Positions 1-8,075 of a DNA stretch of 10,387 bases are shown here, in pieces. Made by a program: the position numbers and the translations under genes. Under the pieces are notes generated by a model, which worked only from the letters and a program-made list of their open reading frames with translations, had not been told where the DNA came from and made no database searches. Origin of the DNA: an uncultured Prevotellaceae bacterium (GTDB lineage: Bacteria > Bacteroidota > Bacteroidia > Bacteroidales > Bacteroidaceae); the NCBI GenBank assembly GCA_902477365.1, contig CABSGW010000073.1:1-10387 (forward strand). Reading direction: 5' to 3'. How positions within the stretch are numbered: position 1 is the first letter of the stretch; each line of letters opens with the position of its first letter.

Positions 1-1024
1 CCGAATTGTAACTGTCATTGATGAGCGTGCAGCCACGGCGTCCTTCTTTCACCTCCAGCCGCATGGCAATAGGTTCGAGCCGCTTCATGCGGTTGGCAAT
101 GGTTTGCAGCGGAATGTGCAGGTAGAGGCATACGTCCAGGCAATGAATGGCATTTTGAACGGAAGCCTCGTCTACAAAGGGGATGGTGAACGCTCCGTCG
201 TAACCCAGGTAAGAGTAATGGACGGTGGTCTGTTGCTCTTCTTTTTCCACCTTTCTTATATAAAGCGCCCGTTCCGGATCTTTGGTTGACCACGCAAGCA
301 GGTTTTTGGCAATGAAGTTCTGCTCCACACATTCGTTGATCAACGTGTCGTCGCCATTATAGATAAGCAGGTCACAGTCTTTGAACAGGGAAAGTTTTTC
401 GCAACATTTCTCGTTGATGGACGAGAAATTCTCTTGATGGGCAGCACCGATGTTGGTCATGATGCCGATGGTAGGTTGTATGATGGCTTTGAGTGCGCCC
501 ATTTCGTCGGGTTCTGAGATGCCCGCTTCGAACACCGCCACTTCGGTCTGTTCATTGAGCAGCCATACCGAAAGCGGAACACCTATCTGCGAATTGTAGC
601 TGCGGGGCGAGCGGGTGACGCGTTTCGAGGGGGATAATAATTGGTACAACCATTCCTTGACAACGGTCTTTCCGTTGCTTCCTGTAACGCCTATTACAGG
701 AATGTCGTACGCTTCGCGATGCCGTTCAGCCAAACGCTGTAATGCTTTCAGCGTGTTTATCACACACAAGAAACAGGCATCGGGGTAGCGTGTCTGCCAA
801 TCGTCCGGTAATTGTTCCACCACAAAAGCACGGACGCCGCGCCGGTACAGGTCGGGAATGTATTTATGTCCGTCATTGCGTTGGCTGTGAATGGCGAAGA
901 ATAATGTGGTTTCGGGAAAAGCCAGAGAACGGCTGTCCGTCAGCATCCAGTCAATGGACGCCTCGTATTGCCCTTGGCAGTGTGCCCCTATCAGCGAGGC
1001 CACTTTTTCTAAAGAATAGGACAT
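1..1024 (-). CDS. murF: UDP-N-acetylmuramoyl-tripeptide:D-alanyl-D-alanine ligase (MurF), N-terminal part, probably a MurF-alanine racemase fusion
   Basis: ATP-dependent cytoplasmic ligase that adds D-Ala-D-Ala to the UDP-MurNAc-tripeptide, the last cytoplasmic step of the peptidoglycan precursor. Read on the minus strand from ATG at 1024, the frame is open for 341 codons and runs off the left edge. Visible family marks are the N-terminal substrate-binding region (about 1-105), the P-loop GVTGSNGKT at 112-120, the SPRSYNSQIGVPLS segment at 139-152, FEAGIS at 165-170 with its conserved Glu, the NIGAAHQENF segment at 191-200, and INDSYNS at the edge (335-341), which matches the start of the MurF C-terminal domain. 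In Bacteroidales this protein is usually fused to alanine racemase (about 820 residues in all); the racemase half would lie outside the window, so the fusion is inference. The start lies 15 bases after the GSCFA gene stop, so the two are probably cotranscribed. No damage is seen. Confidence 0.93.
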   Translation of the reverse strand, partial: MSYSLEKVASLIGAHCQGQYEASIDWMLTDSRSLAFPETTLFFAIHSQRNDGHKYIPDLYRRGVRAFVVEQLPDDWQTRYPDACFLCVINTLKALQRLAERHREAYDIPVIGVTGSNGKTVVKEWLYQLLSPSKRVTRSPRSYNSQIGVPLSVWLLNEQTEVAVFEAGISEPDEMGALKAIIQPTIGIMTNIGAAHQENFSSINEKCCEKLSLFKDCDLLIYNGDDTLINECVEQNFIAKNLLAWSTKDPERALYIRKVEKEEQQTTVHYSYLGYDGAFTIPFVDEASVQNAIHCLDVCLYLHIPLQTIANRMKRLEPIAMRLEVKEGRRGCTLINDSYNS

Positions 1025-1039
1025 GGTGTGTGTAAAATA

Positions 1040-2080
1040 TTAATCGATTCGCTTTTTAAGTTCGTTGAGTTCGTTTTCGACAGCTAAGTTCGGATAAATT
1101 TCTCTGAGTTGCTCTATCTTTAACACTATTTTGTGTATAAAGTTGCGGTATTCGGGCGCTTCGGGGTGAAACGGACGGTGATTCAGGGCATTTTCTATGG
1201 CATGCCATTCTTTCAGGAAGTGCAGAGTCTCCGGTGAAAAATAGGCGTCGCCAAACCGTTCCCAAATGTAATCGATGGCCTGCTCGGAGGGATGGAGCAT
1301 ATCGGTGGCATAAAACCGGTAGTCCCGCAGTTCGTCCAGCAACAACTCGTAAGCCGGAAAATAAACGAGATGCCCAGTCCGTTGAAAAGAGCAGCCTGTC
1401 TTTTTCAACGGACTGGGCATCTCGTTATTCACCAGTTTGTCTACGGCCAGCAGCAAAGAGGCTTTGCTTAATTGGTTGCCGTGAAAACCGTATTTGGCAT
1501 AGCGGTAGGGACTGACGGTAAATACAATCCGGAGGTGTGGGATGAGCCGGTGCAGCCGTTCCAGCAGGGGAAGGTAGGATGCAGCGATGGCTTCAGGGCT
1601 GTCGTCTACGGTCTGGAAGATTGCCGCCGGTTGTTTGTGGCAATTGCCCACTGTGAATCCGTATTCCTTGTGTTCGTATCGTCGGTTTGTGCCAAAGGTC
1701 AGGAACAGGTAGTCCGTGTGCATCAGGAAGTCGGCTGCTTGGTGCAACTGCTGTTCGATGTGTTCCAGGCAGTTTTCCCGGCTCGTGGCGGCAAATTTAC
1801 TGGTGTGCAGCCAACTGTTCCAATAGCCCCCTTCCTGGAACAGGTAGTGTGGTGGAAATCCGGTTTGTTGTTCAAGGTGGTTCAGTAACGTTTCCAGGCA
1901 CAGCCGGATGCTTTCGGGGTTGTAAAGAACTCCGAACGGATTGACGTTGCATTGGAATTTGTGGGTTTGTAACCGTTTACCGATGTGCTCGGCAAAGCAT
2001 GAACCGAGCAGCATAATGTGGTCTGACGGTTTGATACTGAATTTGTTAACAGGTATTTCTACCTTGGTTCTGAATTCCAT
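1040..2080 (-). CDS. GSCFA-domain protein carrying an in-frame palindromic insertion
   Basis: A 346-residue protein of the GSCFA family, named after the motif seen here at residues 26-30 (MLLGSCFAEHIG). The family resembles SGNH/GDSL-type hydrolases, but its substrate is not established, so none is proposed. Other family-like segments are TFGTNRRYEHKEYG (128-141), VGNCHKQPAA (144-153), FTVSPYRYAKYGFHGNQLSKA (about 187-207), YFPAYELLLDELRDYRFYA (240-258) and DMLHPSEQAIDYIWERF (260-276). No signal peptide or membrane segment is evident. Between LAVDKLVN and YFPAYE, where I recall a spacer of only about ten residues, there is a longer stretch; residues 219-239 are encoded entirely by a 63-base palindrome (see the separate repeat entry). 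The frame stays open, so the protein may tolerate it as a surface loop. It is first in a leftward operon with murF and shares a divergent promoter region with dxs. The only in-frame start fitting the family's N-terminus is ATG at 2080. Confidence 0.9.
   Translation of the reverse strand: MEFRTKVEIPVNKFSIKPSDHIMLLGSCFAEHIGKRLQTHKFQCNVNPFGVLYNPESIRLCLETLLNHLEQQTGFPPHYLFQEGGYWNSWLHTSKFAATSRENCLEHIEQQLHQAADFLMHTDYLFLTFGTNRRYEHKEYGFTVGNCHKQPAAIFQTVDDSPEAIAASYLPLLERLHRLIPHLRIVFTVSPYRYAKYGFHGNQLSKASLLLAVDKLVNNEMPSPLKKTGCSFQRTGHLVYFPAYELLLDELRDYRFYATDMLHPSEQAIDYIWERFGDAYFSPETLHFLKEWHAIENALNHRPFHPEAPEYRNFIHKIVLKIEQLREIYPNLAVENELNELKKRID
1364..1426. repeat. 63-base palindromic element inside the GSCFA gene
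   Basis: The arms 1364-1388 and 1402-1426 are exact reverse complements over 25 bases, separated by a 13-base spacer; allowing a one-base bulge, the arms extend two bases inward. The outer ends are AACGAGATGCCC and GGGCATCTCGTT. The element is exactly 21 codons long and reads without a stop as residues 219-239 of the GSCFA protein. An intrinsic terminator inside a conserved gene would be unexpected and there is no U-tract, so a terminator role is unlikely. The same 12-base end motif recurs in the hairpin at 10122-10187. An inserted palindromic repeat (MITE- or REP-like) is the best explanation, but no clear target-site duplication is seen at its edges. Confidence 0.75.
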
Positions 2081-2108
2081 CTTATTGAATTGAAAAGAAA
2101 ATGCTGAG

Positions 2109-2116
2109 CAAAAGTA
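2109..2116 (-). promoter_or_regulatory. -7 box of the GSCFA-murF operon promoter
   Basis: On the minus strand this reads TACTTTTG, matching the Bacteroidota sigma-ABfr -7 consensus TAnnTTTG. It lies 28 bases upstream of the GSCFA start codon at 2080, a fitting distance for a short leader. No clear TTG-type -33 element is seen at the expected spacing. It is placed back to back with the dxs -7 box. Confidence 0.5.
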
Positions 2117-2138
2117 GGGAAAATCGGCTATTTTGTAC

Positions 2139-2154
2139 TAATTTTGTAAAATTA
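2139..2154 (+). promoter_or_regulatory. -7 box of the dxs-trkA-trkH promoter, within a small palindrome
   Basis: TAATTTTG at 2139-2146 matches the Bacteroidota -7 consensus TAnnTTTG and would place transcription start about ten bases before the dxs ATG at 2164. The box is part of a 16-base imperfect palindrome, TAATTTTGTAAAATTA, with 7-base arms and a 2-base centre. It could be an operator or simply AT-rich chance. A -33 element is not recognisable. Confidence 0.45.
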
Positions 2155-2163
2155 AATCGAGTG

Positions 2164-4086
2164 ATGGAAAAGAAAATAACCTATAGCTTGTTATCCAGGA
2201 TCAATTCACCGGAAGACCTGCGTCGTCTGAAACTGGAAGAATTGCCCGAACTTTGTAGGGAACTACGTCTGGATATTATCGACGAACTAGCCGAAAATCC
2301 CGGTCATTTTGCTTCGAGTCTTGGTGTTGTTGAACTCACCGTTGCACTCCATTACGTATTCAATACTCCTGACGACCGTGTGGTGTGGGACGTAGGACAT
2401 CAGGCTTATGGCCACAAAATACTGACCGGCAGACGGGAACAGTTTGCCACCAACCGTAAATTTCGCGGTATCCGTCCTTTTCCGTCCCCCAAGGAGAGTT
2501 CGTACGACAGTTTTGTGTGCGGACACGCATCCAATTCCATTTCGGCGGCATTGGGGATGTGCTGCCGAAATGAAGCGTAAGTATTCGGTGAACGCCGTAA
2601 TGATGTGGCGGTTATAGGTGACGGGGCTATGAGCGGCGGACTGGCTTTCGAGGGGTTGAACAATGCGGCAACCATTCCGAACAATCTGTTGATCATACTG
2701 AATGATAATAATATGAGTATAGACCGCAGCGTAGGAGGCATGAAGCAGTATCTGTTGCATTTGCACACAAGCAGCACTTACAACCGGTTGCGTTTCAAGA
2801 TCGCTCAAAAACTCTCTTCGTGGGGATGGCTCAATAATGAACGGCGAAATAGCATTTTGCGCTTTAACAATTCCATGAAGTCGTTGCTTACCAATCAGCA
2901 AAACATCTTTGAGGGCATGAATATACGTTATTTCGGCCCGATGGACGGACATGACGTGATTGATTTGGTGCGGACGCTGAATGAAATAAAAGAGATGAAA
3001 GGGCCGCGCCTGCTGCATATCCATACAACCAAGGGAAAAGGCTTTAAGCCGGCGGAAGAAGCGGCTACAGAGTGGCATGCGCCGGGTAAATTTGACAAGG
3101 AGAACGGTGTTCGCCTTGTGGAGGAAAATCCTAACCAGCCACCTCGCTTTCAGGATGTTTTTGGTAAAACGTTATTGGAATTGGCTCGGACTAACGAGCG
3201 TATAGTCGGTGTGACGCCCGCTATGGCCTCGGGGTGTTCCATGAACCTATTGATGAAGGAAATGCCTTTGCGTGCCTTTGACGTCGGTATTGCTGAGGGG
3301 CATGCGGTTACGTTTTCGGCCGGAATGGCTAAAGACGGGCTTATTCCTTTTTGTAATATTTATTCCTCGTTTGCACAGCGTGCTTACGACAATTTGATTC
3401 ACGACGCTGCCATTCTCAACTTGAACATAGTGCTCTGTCTGGATAGGGCAGGGCTGGTTGGCGAGGACGGCCCTACGCATCATGGGGCTTTCGACTTGGC
3501 CGCTTTGCGTCCGATACCCAATCTGACTATTTCTTCTCCCATGGATGCGTGTGAGTTGCGTCGGCTTATGTTTACGGCTCAACTGCCCGGAAAGGGGACT
3601 TTTGTGATTCGTTATCCGCGCGGATGCAGTCAGGACAAGGCATGGCGTTGTCCGTTCGATGAGATTCCGGTAGGTAAAGGACGCCGGTTGAAAGACGGTG
3701 CCGATTTGGCTGTACTTTCTATCGGGCCGATAGGTTGTAGCGTGCAACGCGTCATAGAGGCCGTTGAGACCGATGCTTGTCAGCAGGGGCGTCCGGTACA
3801 GGTGGCCCATTACGACATGCGTTTCCTGAAACCGCTGGATGAAGACCTGTTACATGAAGTGGGAAAACGTTTCAGCCGGTTGATTACGGTGGAAGACGGC
3901 GTGATAAAAGGCGGTATGGGAAGTGCCGTGCTCGAGTTCATGGCCGACAACGGATATACCCCCCGTGTTGTGCGTCTGGGATTACCGGACGAGTTTGTAG
4001 AGCACGGCTCTGTTAGTGAGTTGTATCGTTTAGTCGGATTGGACGAAGAAGCAATTCGGATCGCTATTCAAAAATCATTGTTATGA
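2164..4086 (+). pseudogene. dxs: 1-deoxy-D-xylulose-5-phosphate synthase, interrupted by an internal TAA
   Basis: The thiamine-diphosphate enzyme that condenses pyruvate and glyceraldehyde 3-phosphate to DXP, the first step of the MEP isoprenoid pathway (also feeding thiamine and pyridoxal). Including the stop as a residue, the frame gives 640 residues, the family's normal length. Marks seen: DVGHQAYGHK (76-85), GHASNSISAALGM (120-132), the TPP signature from GDG (152-154) to NDNN (180-183), the catalytic Glu in GIAEGHAV (Glu378), and DRAGLVGEDGPTHHG (427-441); a transketolase C-terminal domain follows. TAA at 2578-2580 replaces codon 139, between two parts of the TPP-binding domain, so neither fragment (2164-2580; from GTG 2605 or ATG 2629) should work alone. 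The neighbouring frame at 2561-2586 reads AAEMKRKYS, as expected after the GM, which suggests paired indels. ATG 2164 is preferred over ATG 2101, which lies upstream of the -7 box. It overlaps trkA by four bases. Identity is near certain; whether it is truly broken is not. Confidence 0.88.
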
Positions 4087-5429
4087 AAATTGTCATTGCT
4101 GGTGCCGGTGCTGTAGGAACACACTTGGCGCAGTTGCTTTCCCGTGAGCATCAGAATATTGTGTTGATGGACGAAAGCGTGGAGAAACTGGAACAGGTGG
4201 ACTCGGACTTCGACCTGATGACGGTAAACTTGTCGCCTACGTCCATTGAGGGATTGCGCGAGGCAGGAGTGGCAAAGGCCGATTTGTTTATTGGGGTAAC
4301 CCCCGACGAGTCTCGTAACATGACGTGCTGCATGCTGGCAAGTAAGTTGGGCGCCAAGAAGACGGTAGCGAGGGTGGATAATGAAGAATACATTGCTGCC
4401 GAACATCAGGCTTTCTTTACTTCGGTAGGCATTCATTCGCTGATTTATCCGGAGATGTTGGCTGCCCGCGAAATTGTAGGTAGCGTTAAGCGTAGTTGGA
4501 TAAGGCAGTGGTGGGAAGTGCATAACGGGGTACTTATCCTGATAGGTGTTAAGGTACGCGATAACGCCAAGGTGCTGAATATTCCTTTAAAAGAACTGTG
4601 CGGTCCCGGCACGCCTTATCATGTGGTGGCGGTGAAGCGGGGAAGTGAGACGATTATTCCGCACGGTGAAGATTGCCTGCATTGTTACGACGTGGTCTAT
4701 TTCATGACGATGCAGAAGTACATTCCTTACATCCGTGAGTTGGTAGGTAAGGAGAATTATCCGGATGTACGCAATGTCATTGTGATGGGAGGTGGTAATA
4801 CGGCTGCCCAGACAGTGCGCATGATGCCCGACTATATGAATGTGAAAGTGATTGAGAAGGACGAGCATAAATGTGAATGGTTGAACGAGCAATTGGACGG
4901 TAAGCACCGCGCTTTGGTGATACACGGTGACGGACGCGACATCTCCTTGTTACTGGACGAAGGCATCCGTACCACGGAAGCTTTTGTGGCCCTTTCGGAT
5001 AATTCGGAAGCGAACATCTTGGGATGCTTGGCTGCTAAGCGGTTGGGCGTGAGTAAGACGGTGGCGATGGTAGAGAACTTGGACTATGTAAGCATGGCCG
5101 AGAGTCTGGATATAGGCACGATTATTAATAAGAAAGCTATTGCGGCCAGCCACATTTATCAAATGATGCTGAAGGCCGATGTGACCAATGTAAAGAGTTT
5201 GACGGTGGCCAATGCCGATGTGGCGGAATTTGTAGTCAAGGAAGGATCGAAGATTACACGGAAACCGATCAAAGATATCGGCTTGCCGTCGAGCGTGAAC
5301 CTGGGTGGACTTGTGCGTGACGGGAAGGGGTATCTGGTCAATGGTATGACGCAGGTTCAGGCTGGCGATACCGTCGTTGTGTTTTGTCTGGGGGCTGTTA
5401 TCAACAAACTGGAGAAGTATTTCAATTAA
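4083..5429 (+). CDS. trkA: Trk potassium transporter peripheral NAD-binding subunit TrkA
   Basis: A 448-residue cytoplasmic regulator that binds nucleotide and gates the TrkH potassium channel subunit. It has the full two-repeat layout: RCK_N domain 1 from the start with GAGAVG at 7-12 and an acidic residue ending the second strand (Asp30, favouring NAD over NADP), TrkA_C domain 1 at about 145-220, RCK_N domain 2 beginning at about 230 with VMGGGNTA at 234-241 and VIEKDE near 256-261, and TrkA_C domain 2 at about 370-445. The length is normal. The ATG overlaps the dxs stop in an ATGA arrangement, so translational coupling with dxs is likely; any real stop inside dxs could therefore lower TrkA through polarity. 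trkH follows after 37 bases. No signal peptide or membrane segment, as expected for this subunit. Confidence 0.96.
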   Translation: MKIVIAGAGAVGTHLAQLLSREHQNIVLMDESVEKLEQVDSDFDLMTVNLSPTSIEGLREAGVAKADLFIGVTPDESRNMTCCMLASKLGAKKTVARVDNEEYIAAEHQAFFTSVGIHSLIYPEMLAAREIVGSVKRSWIRQWWEVHNGVLILIGVKVRDNAKVLNIPLKELCGPGTPYHVVAVKRGSETIIPHGEDCLHCYDVVYFMTMQKYIPYIRELVGKENYPDVRNVIVMGGGNTAAQTVRMMPDYMNVKVIEKDEHKCEWLNEQLDGKHRALVIHGDGRDISLLLDEGIRTTEAFVALSDNSEANILGCLAAKRLGVSKTVAMVENLDYVSMAESLDIGTIINKKAIAASHIYQMMLKADVTNVKSLTVANADVAEFVVKEGSKITRKPIKDIGLPSSVNLGGLVRDGKGYLVNGMTQVQAGDTVVVFCLGAVINKLEKYFN

Positions 5430-5466
5430 GCTTTTCCGTTATTATTCCTTTTGAAAACAAGTCGGT

Positions 5467-6924
5467 ATGCTTAACCTACGTATTATTTACCGCATTCTAG
5501 GCTCATTGCTCTTTATTGAAAGCGGGTTGTTGTTTCTCTGTTTATTGTTGGCCGTTTTTTATGGTGAGGATGATCAGTTGGCGTTTGGTGCGTCCGTGTT
5601 GACGGCCGCTTTGCTCGGTGCTTTGTTGAAATATAAGGGACGTAATGCCGAGAATGCGATGAGCCGGCGGGATGGCTATCTGGTTGTTTCGCTTTCATGG
5701 ATTGTCTTTTCATTGATTGGTATGCTTCCGTTCCTGTTGAGTGGATATATTCCGTCGGTATGTGATGCCTTTTTTGAAACAATGTCTGGTTTTACAACCA
5801 CAGGAGCCACGGTGGTTGACAACTTAGATGAGTTTCCGCACGCATTGCTGTTTTGGCGTTGCTTTACGCAATGGATTGGCGGTTTGGGAATTGTGTTCTT
5901 CACGTTGGCTATACTTCCTTCTATTGGCATCGGCGATGTGAAATTGTTTGCGGCCGAGGCTACGGGGCCCCGTCGTAACAAGCTGCATCCGCGTATCCGT
6001 ACAACTGCCAAGTGGATCTGGAGCATCTATTTGGTTTTGACCATTGCTTGTGCCGGTGTGCTGTTCTTATGTGGTATGAATTGGTTCGACAGCGTCGGGC
6101 ATGCGTTGGCCACGACGGCAACCGGAGGTTTCTCTATTCATAGTACCAGCATTATGGGTTATCATTCCCCAGCATTGGAATATACAACAACGCTGTTCAT
6201 GTTTTTATCGGGCATTAACTTTACATTGCTTTACCTGTTTCTGTTGAAAGGAAAAGTGAAAGGTCTGTTTGTCGACGCAGAGTTCAGATGCTATTTTTCT
6301 GTTGTGATGATTGCATCGTTGGGCATTGCTGCCATGCTGGTATGGCAGCAGGATTATGGAGTGGAGCAAGCGGTTCGTTCCGCATTGTTTCAAGTAGTTT
6401 CGTTACAGACAACAACCGGTTTTTGTTCGGAAGACTTTATGTTGTGGCCTCAGCCTACGTGGGGAATTTTGATGATTGTAATGGTTATAGGAGCTTGTGC
6501 CGGATCGACTACCGGAGGTTTAAAATGTATTCGTATCGTGATGCTTTTTAAAATGGCTTTTAATGAGTTCCGGCATATTCTTCATCCCAAGGCAGTTGTT
6601 TCCATACGCATCAACCACAGCGTGATAACCAGTGCGCTGGAACGAACCTTGATCGCCTTTACCGTGTTGTTTGTGACACTTTTGGTGGTGGGTTCTTTTC
6701 TGTTGACGTTGATGGGAGTGGACTATATGGATGCGTTTAGCATCAGCCTTTCCTCGTTGAGTAATGTTGGTCCTGCTGTGGGAGTCAAGTATGGCGGAAT
6801 GAACAGTTGGAGTGCTCTGCCCGATGCAGGTAAGTGGCTGTGCTCATTCCTGATGTTGGCAGGACGTTTGGAGATATTTTCGTTACTGTTGCCTCTGTTA
6901 CCCCGTTTTTGGAAGGATAACTGA
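5467..6924 (+). CDS. trkH: Trk potassium transporter membrane subunit TrkH
   Basis: A 485-residue inner-membrane potassium channel subunit that works with TrkA. Hydrophobic segments run through the whole protein, and the four selectivity-filter loops of the superfamily are all visible: SGFTTTGAT (107-115), TTATGGFS (216-223), LQTTTGF (313-319) and LSNVGPA (431-437), each with its filter glycine. CAGSTTGGLK at 344-353 lies between filter loops 3 and 4, in the region of the membrane gating loop known from TrkH. The length is normal and the frame intact. ATG at 5467 gives the short basic-hydrophobic N-terminus usual in the family. The 37 bases after trkA hold no terminator or good -7 box, so it is probably expressed from the dxs promoter. 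Confidence 0.96.
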   Translation: MLNLRIIYRILGSLLFIESGLLFLCLLLAVFYGEDDQLAFGASVLTAALLGALLKYKGRNAENAMSRRDGYLVVSLSWIVFSLIGMLPFLLSGYIPSVCDAFFETMSGFTTTGATVVDNLDEFPHALLFWRCFTQWIGGLGIVFFTLAILPSIGIGDVKLFAAEATGPRRNKLHPRIRTTAKWIWSIYLVLTIACAGVLFLCGMNWFDSVGHALATTATGGFSIHSTSIMGYHSPALEYTTTLFMFLSGINFTLLYLFLLKGKVKGLFVDAEFRCYFSVVMIASLGIAAMLVWQQDYGVEQAVRSALFQVVSLQTTTGFCSEDFMLWPQPTWGILMIVMVIGACAGSTTGGLKCIRIVMLFKMAFNEFRHILHPKAVVSIRINHSVITSALERTLIAFTVLFVTLLVVGSFLLTLMGVDYMDAFSISLSSLSNVGPAVGVKYGGMNSWSALPDAGKWLCSFLMLAGRLEIFSLLLPLLPRFWKDN

Positions 6925-6931
6925 GTTTACC

Positions 6932-6945
6932 CTTTCTATAGAAAG
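6932..6945. repeat. Perfect 14-base palindrome after trkH
   Basis: CTTTCTATAGAAAG is its own reverse complement and begins seven bases after the trkH stop. It lacks a U-tract and an obvious loop, so it is at best a weak terminator; it could be an operator upstream of the manA -7 box, or chance. Confidence 0.3.
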
Positions 6946-6971
6946 AGGAAAACAATGTAAAAATAAAATTG

Positions 6972-6979
6972 TATCTTTG
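6972..6979 (+). promoter_or_regulatory. -7 box of the manA promoter
   Basis: TATCTTTG matches TAnnTTTG exactly. Transcription would start within a few bases of the TTG at 6989, giving a leaderless or nearly leaderless message, or a short leader if the start is GTG 7010 or TTG 7040. No good -33 element is seen. Confidence 0.55.
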
Positions 6980-6988
6980 TAATCTGAT

Positions 6989-8035
6989 TTGAAAAAAGAT
7001 AAACAGCCCGTGAGTAAAGCTTCTTCTGTAAATGACGCCTTGAATGCCGGTCCATTTGTTCCTGCTTATTTTAGGTTTGCTCCTTTGTTGAAGCAACTGG
7101 TGTGGGGGGGAGAACAGCTGTTGCCGTTCAAACGTATTCAAGCCCCGTTGGATCATATAGGAGAGAGTTGGGAAATATCTTGTTTGCCGGATAACGAGAC
7201 GCCTGTTGTCGGCGGGGAATATGACGGATGGTCATTGAGCCGGTTGATGAAGGTTTTTGGAGTGGATTTGTTAGGCGTGTCGGTGTTTGCCCGTTTCGGT
7301 TATCATTTTCCGTTGATGGTGAAATTTATTGATACGGCACGCGATTTAAGCATCCAGGTACACCCGGACGATGCAATGGCACACCGTGTGGGATTGAAGT
7401 GCGGTAAGTCTGAGATGTGGTATGTTGTGAAGGCCGTTCCGGGAGCAACGCTTTTAACGGGTTTCAGCCAGCCTACAACACCTGACGAGTATCGTGAAGC
7501 GGTGAATAATAGTACGATCTGCGAGAAACTTCAACGTTACGAAGTGAAGAAAGGGGATAGTTTTGTGATCCCCGCCGGACAAATTCATTCTATCGGTGCA
7601 GGCATTTTGTTGATAGAGGTACAGCAGATGAGCGATGTGACGTATCGTATTTTCGATTATAACCGGCTGGATAAAGATGGTAAACCACGTAAGTTGCAAG
7701 TAGAAGAAGCCGGAGAAGCGATCCATTTTGAGTATAAACCGGATTATCGTAATTACTATACGCCACAGCCCAACAAGGCGGTATCTTTGGCTGAAGGTTC
7801 GTTCTACACAACCTCCCTGTTCGAATTGGACCATTCGTTGACGTTGGATTATAGTGCGTTAGATTCGTTTGTGTTGTGGGTTGCTTTCGAGGGTGAAGGA
7901 ATGCTGACCTTTCCAGATGGGACTGAGACCGTGTTGTGTGCAGGTGAGACCATCCTGCTCCCGGCCACAACGCGCAAGATCACGGTAAAACCGGCTTCGG
8001 GAGACCGATTCTGCTTCTTGGAGACACACGTTTAG
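6989..8035 (+). CDS. manA: Mannose-6-phosphate isomerase (type I, zinc-dependent)
   Basis: Cytoplasmic enzyme interconverting mannose 6-phosphate and fructose 6-phosphate, linking mannose use and GDP-sugar synthesis to glycolysis. The frame gives 348 residues from TTG. The short Bacteroidota type I form is evident: APLLKQLVWGGEQL (31-44), GESWEIS (58-64), IQVHPDD (122-128) supplying Gln123 and His125, KSEMWYVV (140-147) supplying Glu142, IPAGQIHSIGAG (194-205) supplying His200, and DVTYRIFDYNR (216-226). Those four residues are the expected zinc ligands. The C-terminal part is a second cupin-like region. The start is uncertain: there is no ATG, and the usual protein begins only a few residues before the APLLKQLVWGG segment, so the first roughly 20 residues are extra. 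TTG 6989, GTG 7010 and TTG 7040 are all in frame; the nearby -7 box permits the first. It has its own promoter and terminator, so it is probably monocistronic. Confidence 0.93.
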   Translation: MKKDKQPVSKASSVNDALNAGPFVPAYFRFAPLLKQLVWGGEQLLPFKRIQAPLDHIGESWEISCLPDNETPVVGGEYDGWSLSRLMKVFGVDLLGVSVFARFGYHFPLMVKFIDTARDLSIQVHPDDAMAHRVGLKCGKSEMWYVVKAVPGATLLTGFSQPTTPDEYREAVNNSTICEKLQRYEVKKGDSFVIPAGQIHSIGAGILLIEVQQMSDVTYRIFDYNRLDKDGKPRKLQVEEAGEAIHFEYKPDYRNYYTPQPNKAVSLAEGSFYTTSLFELDHSLTLDYSALDSFVLWVAFEGEGMLTFPDGTETVLCAGETILLPATTRKITVKPASGDRFCFLETHV

Positions 8036-8075
8036 CGACACAGATAGATGTAATGACCAGGTAAAATATTCGCAT

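Noticed and set aside
1364..1426. The GSCFA palindrome as an intrinsic terminator or the end of a gene
   Set aside because: The reading frame with conserved family motifs continues on both sides, and no U-tract follows the stem.
1472..1888. A 138-codon plus-strand open frame opposite the GSCFA gene
   Set aside because: The minus-strand GSCFA frame is strongly supported by conserved motifs; the plus frame is its shadow.
2557..2607. Programmed frameshifting, selenocysteine or stop read-through in dxs
   Set aside because: No slippery heptamer, the stop is TAA rather than TGA, and the two flanking frames are the same; DXS is not known to use recoding.
2287..3078. A 263-codon open frame on the minus strand opposite dxs
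   Set aside because: It lies wholly across the well-supported dxs coding sequence, has no recognisable domain, and is a codon-bias shadow.
3247..3810. A 187-codon minus-strand open frame opposite the dxs C-terminal half
   Set aside because: Shadow of dxs; composition and sequence have no protein-family resemblance.
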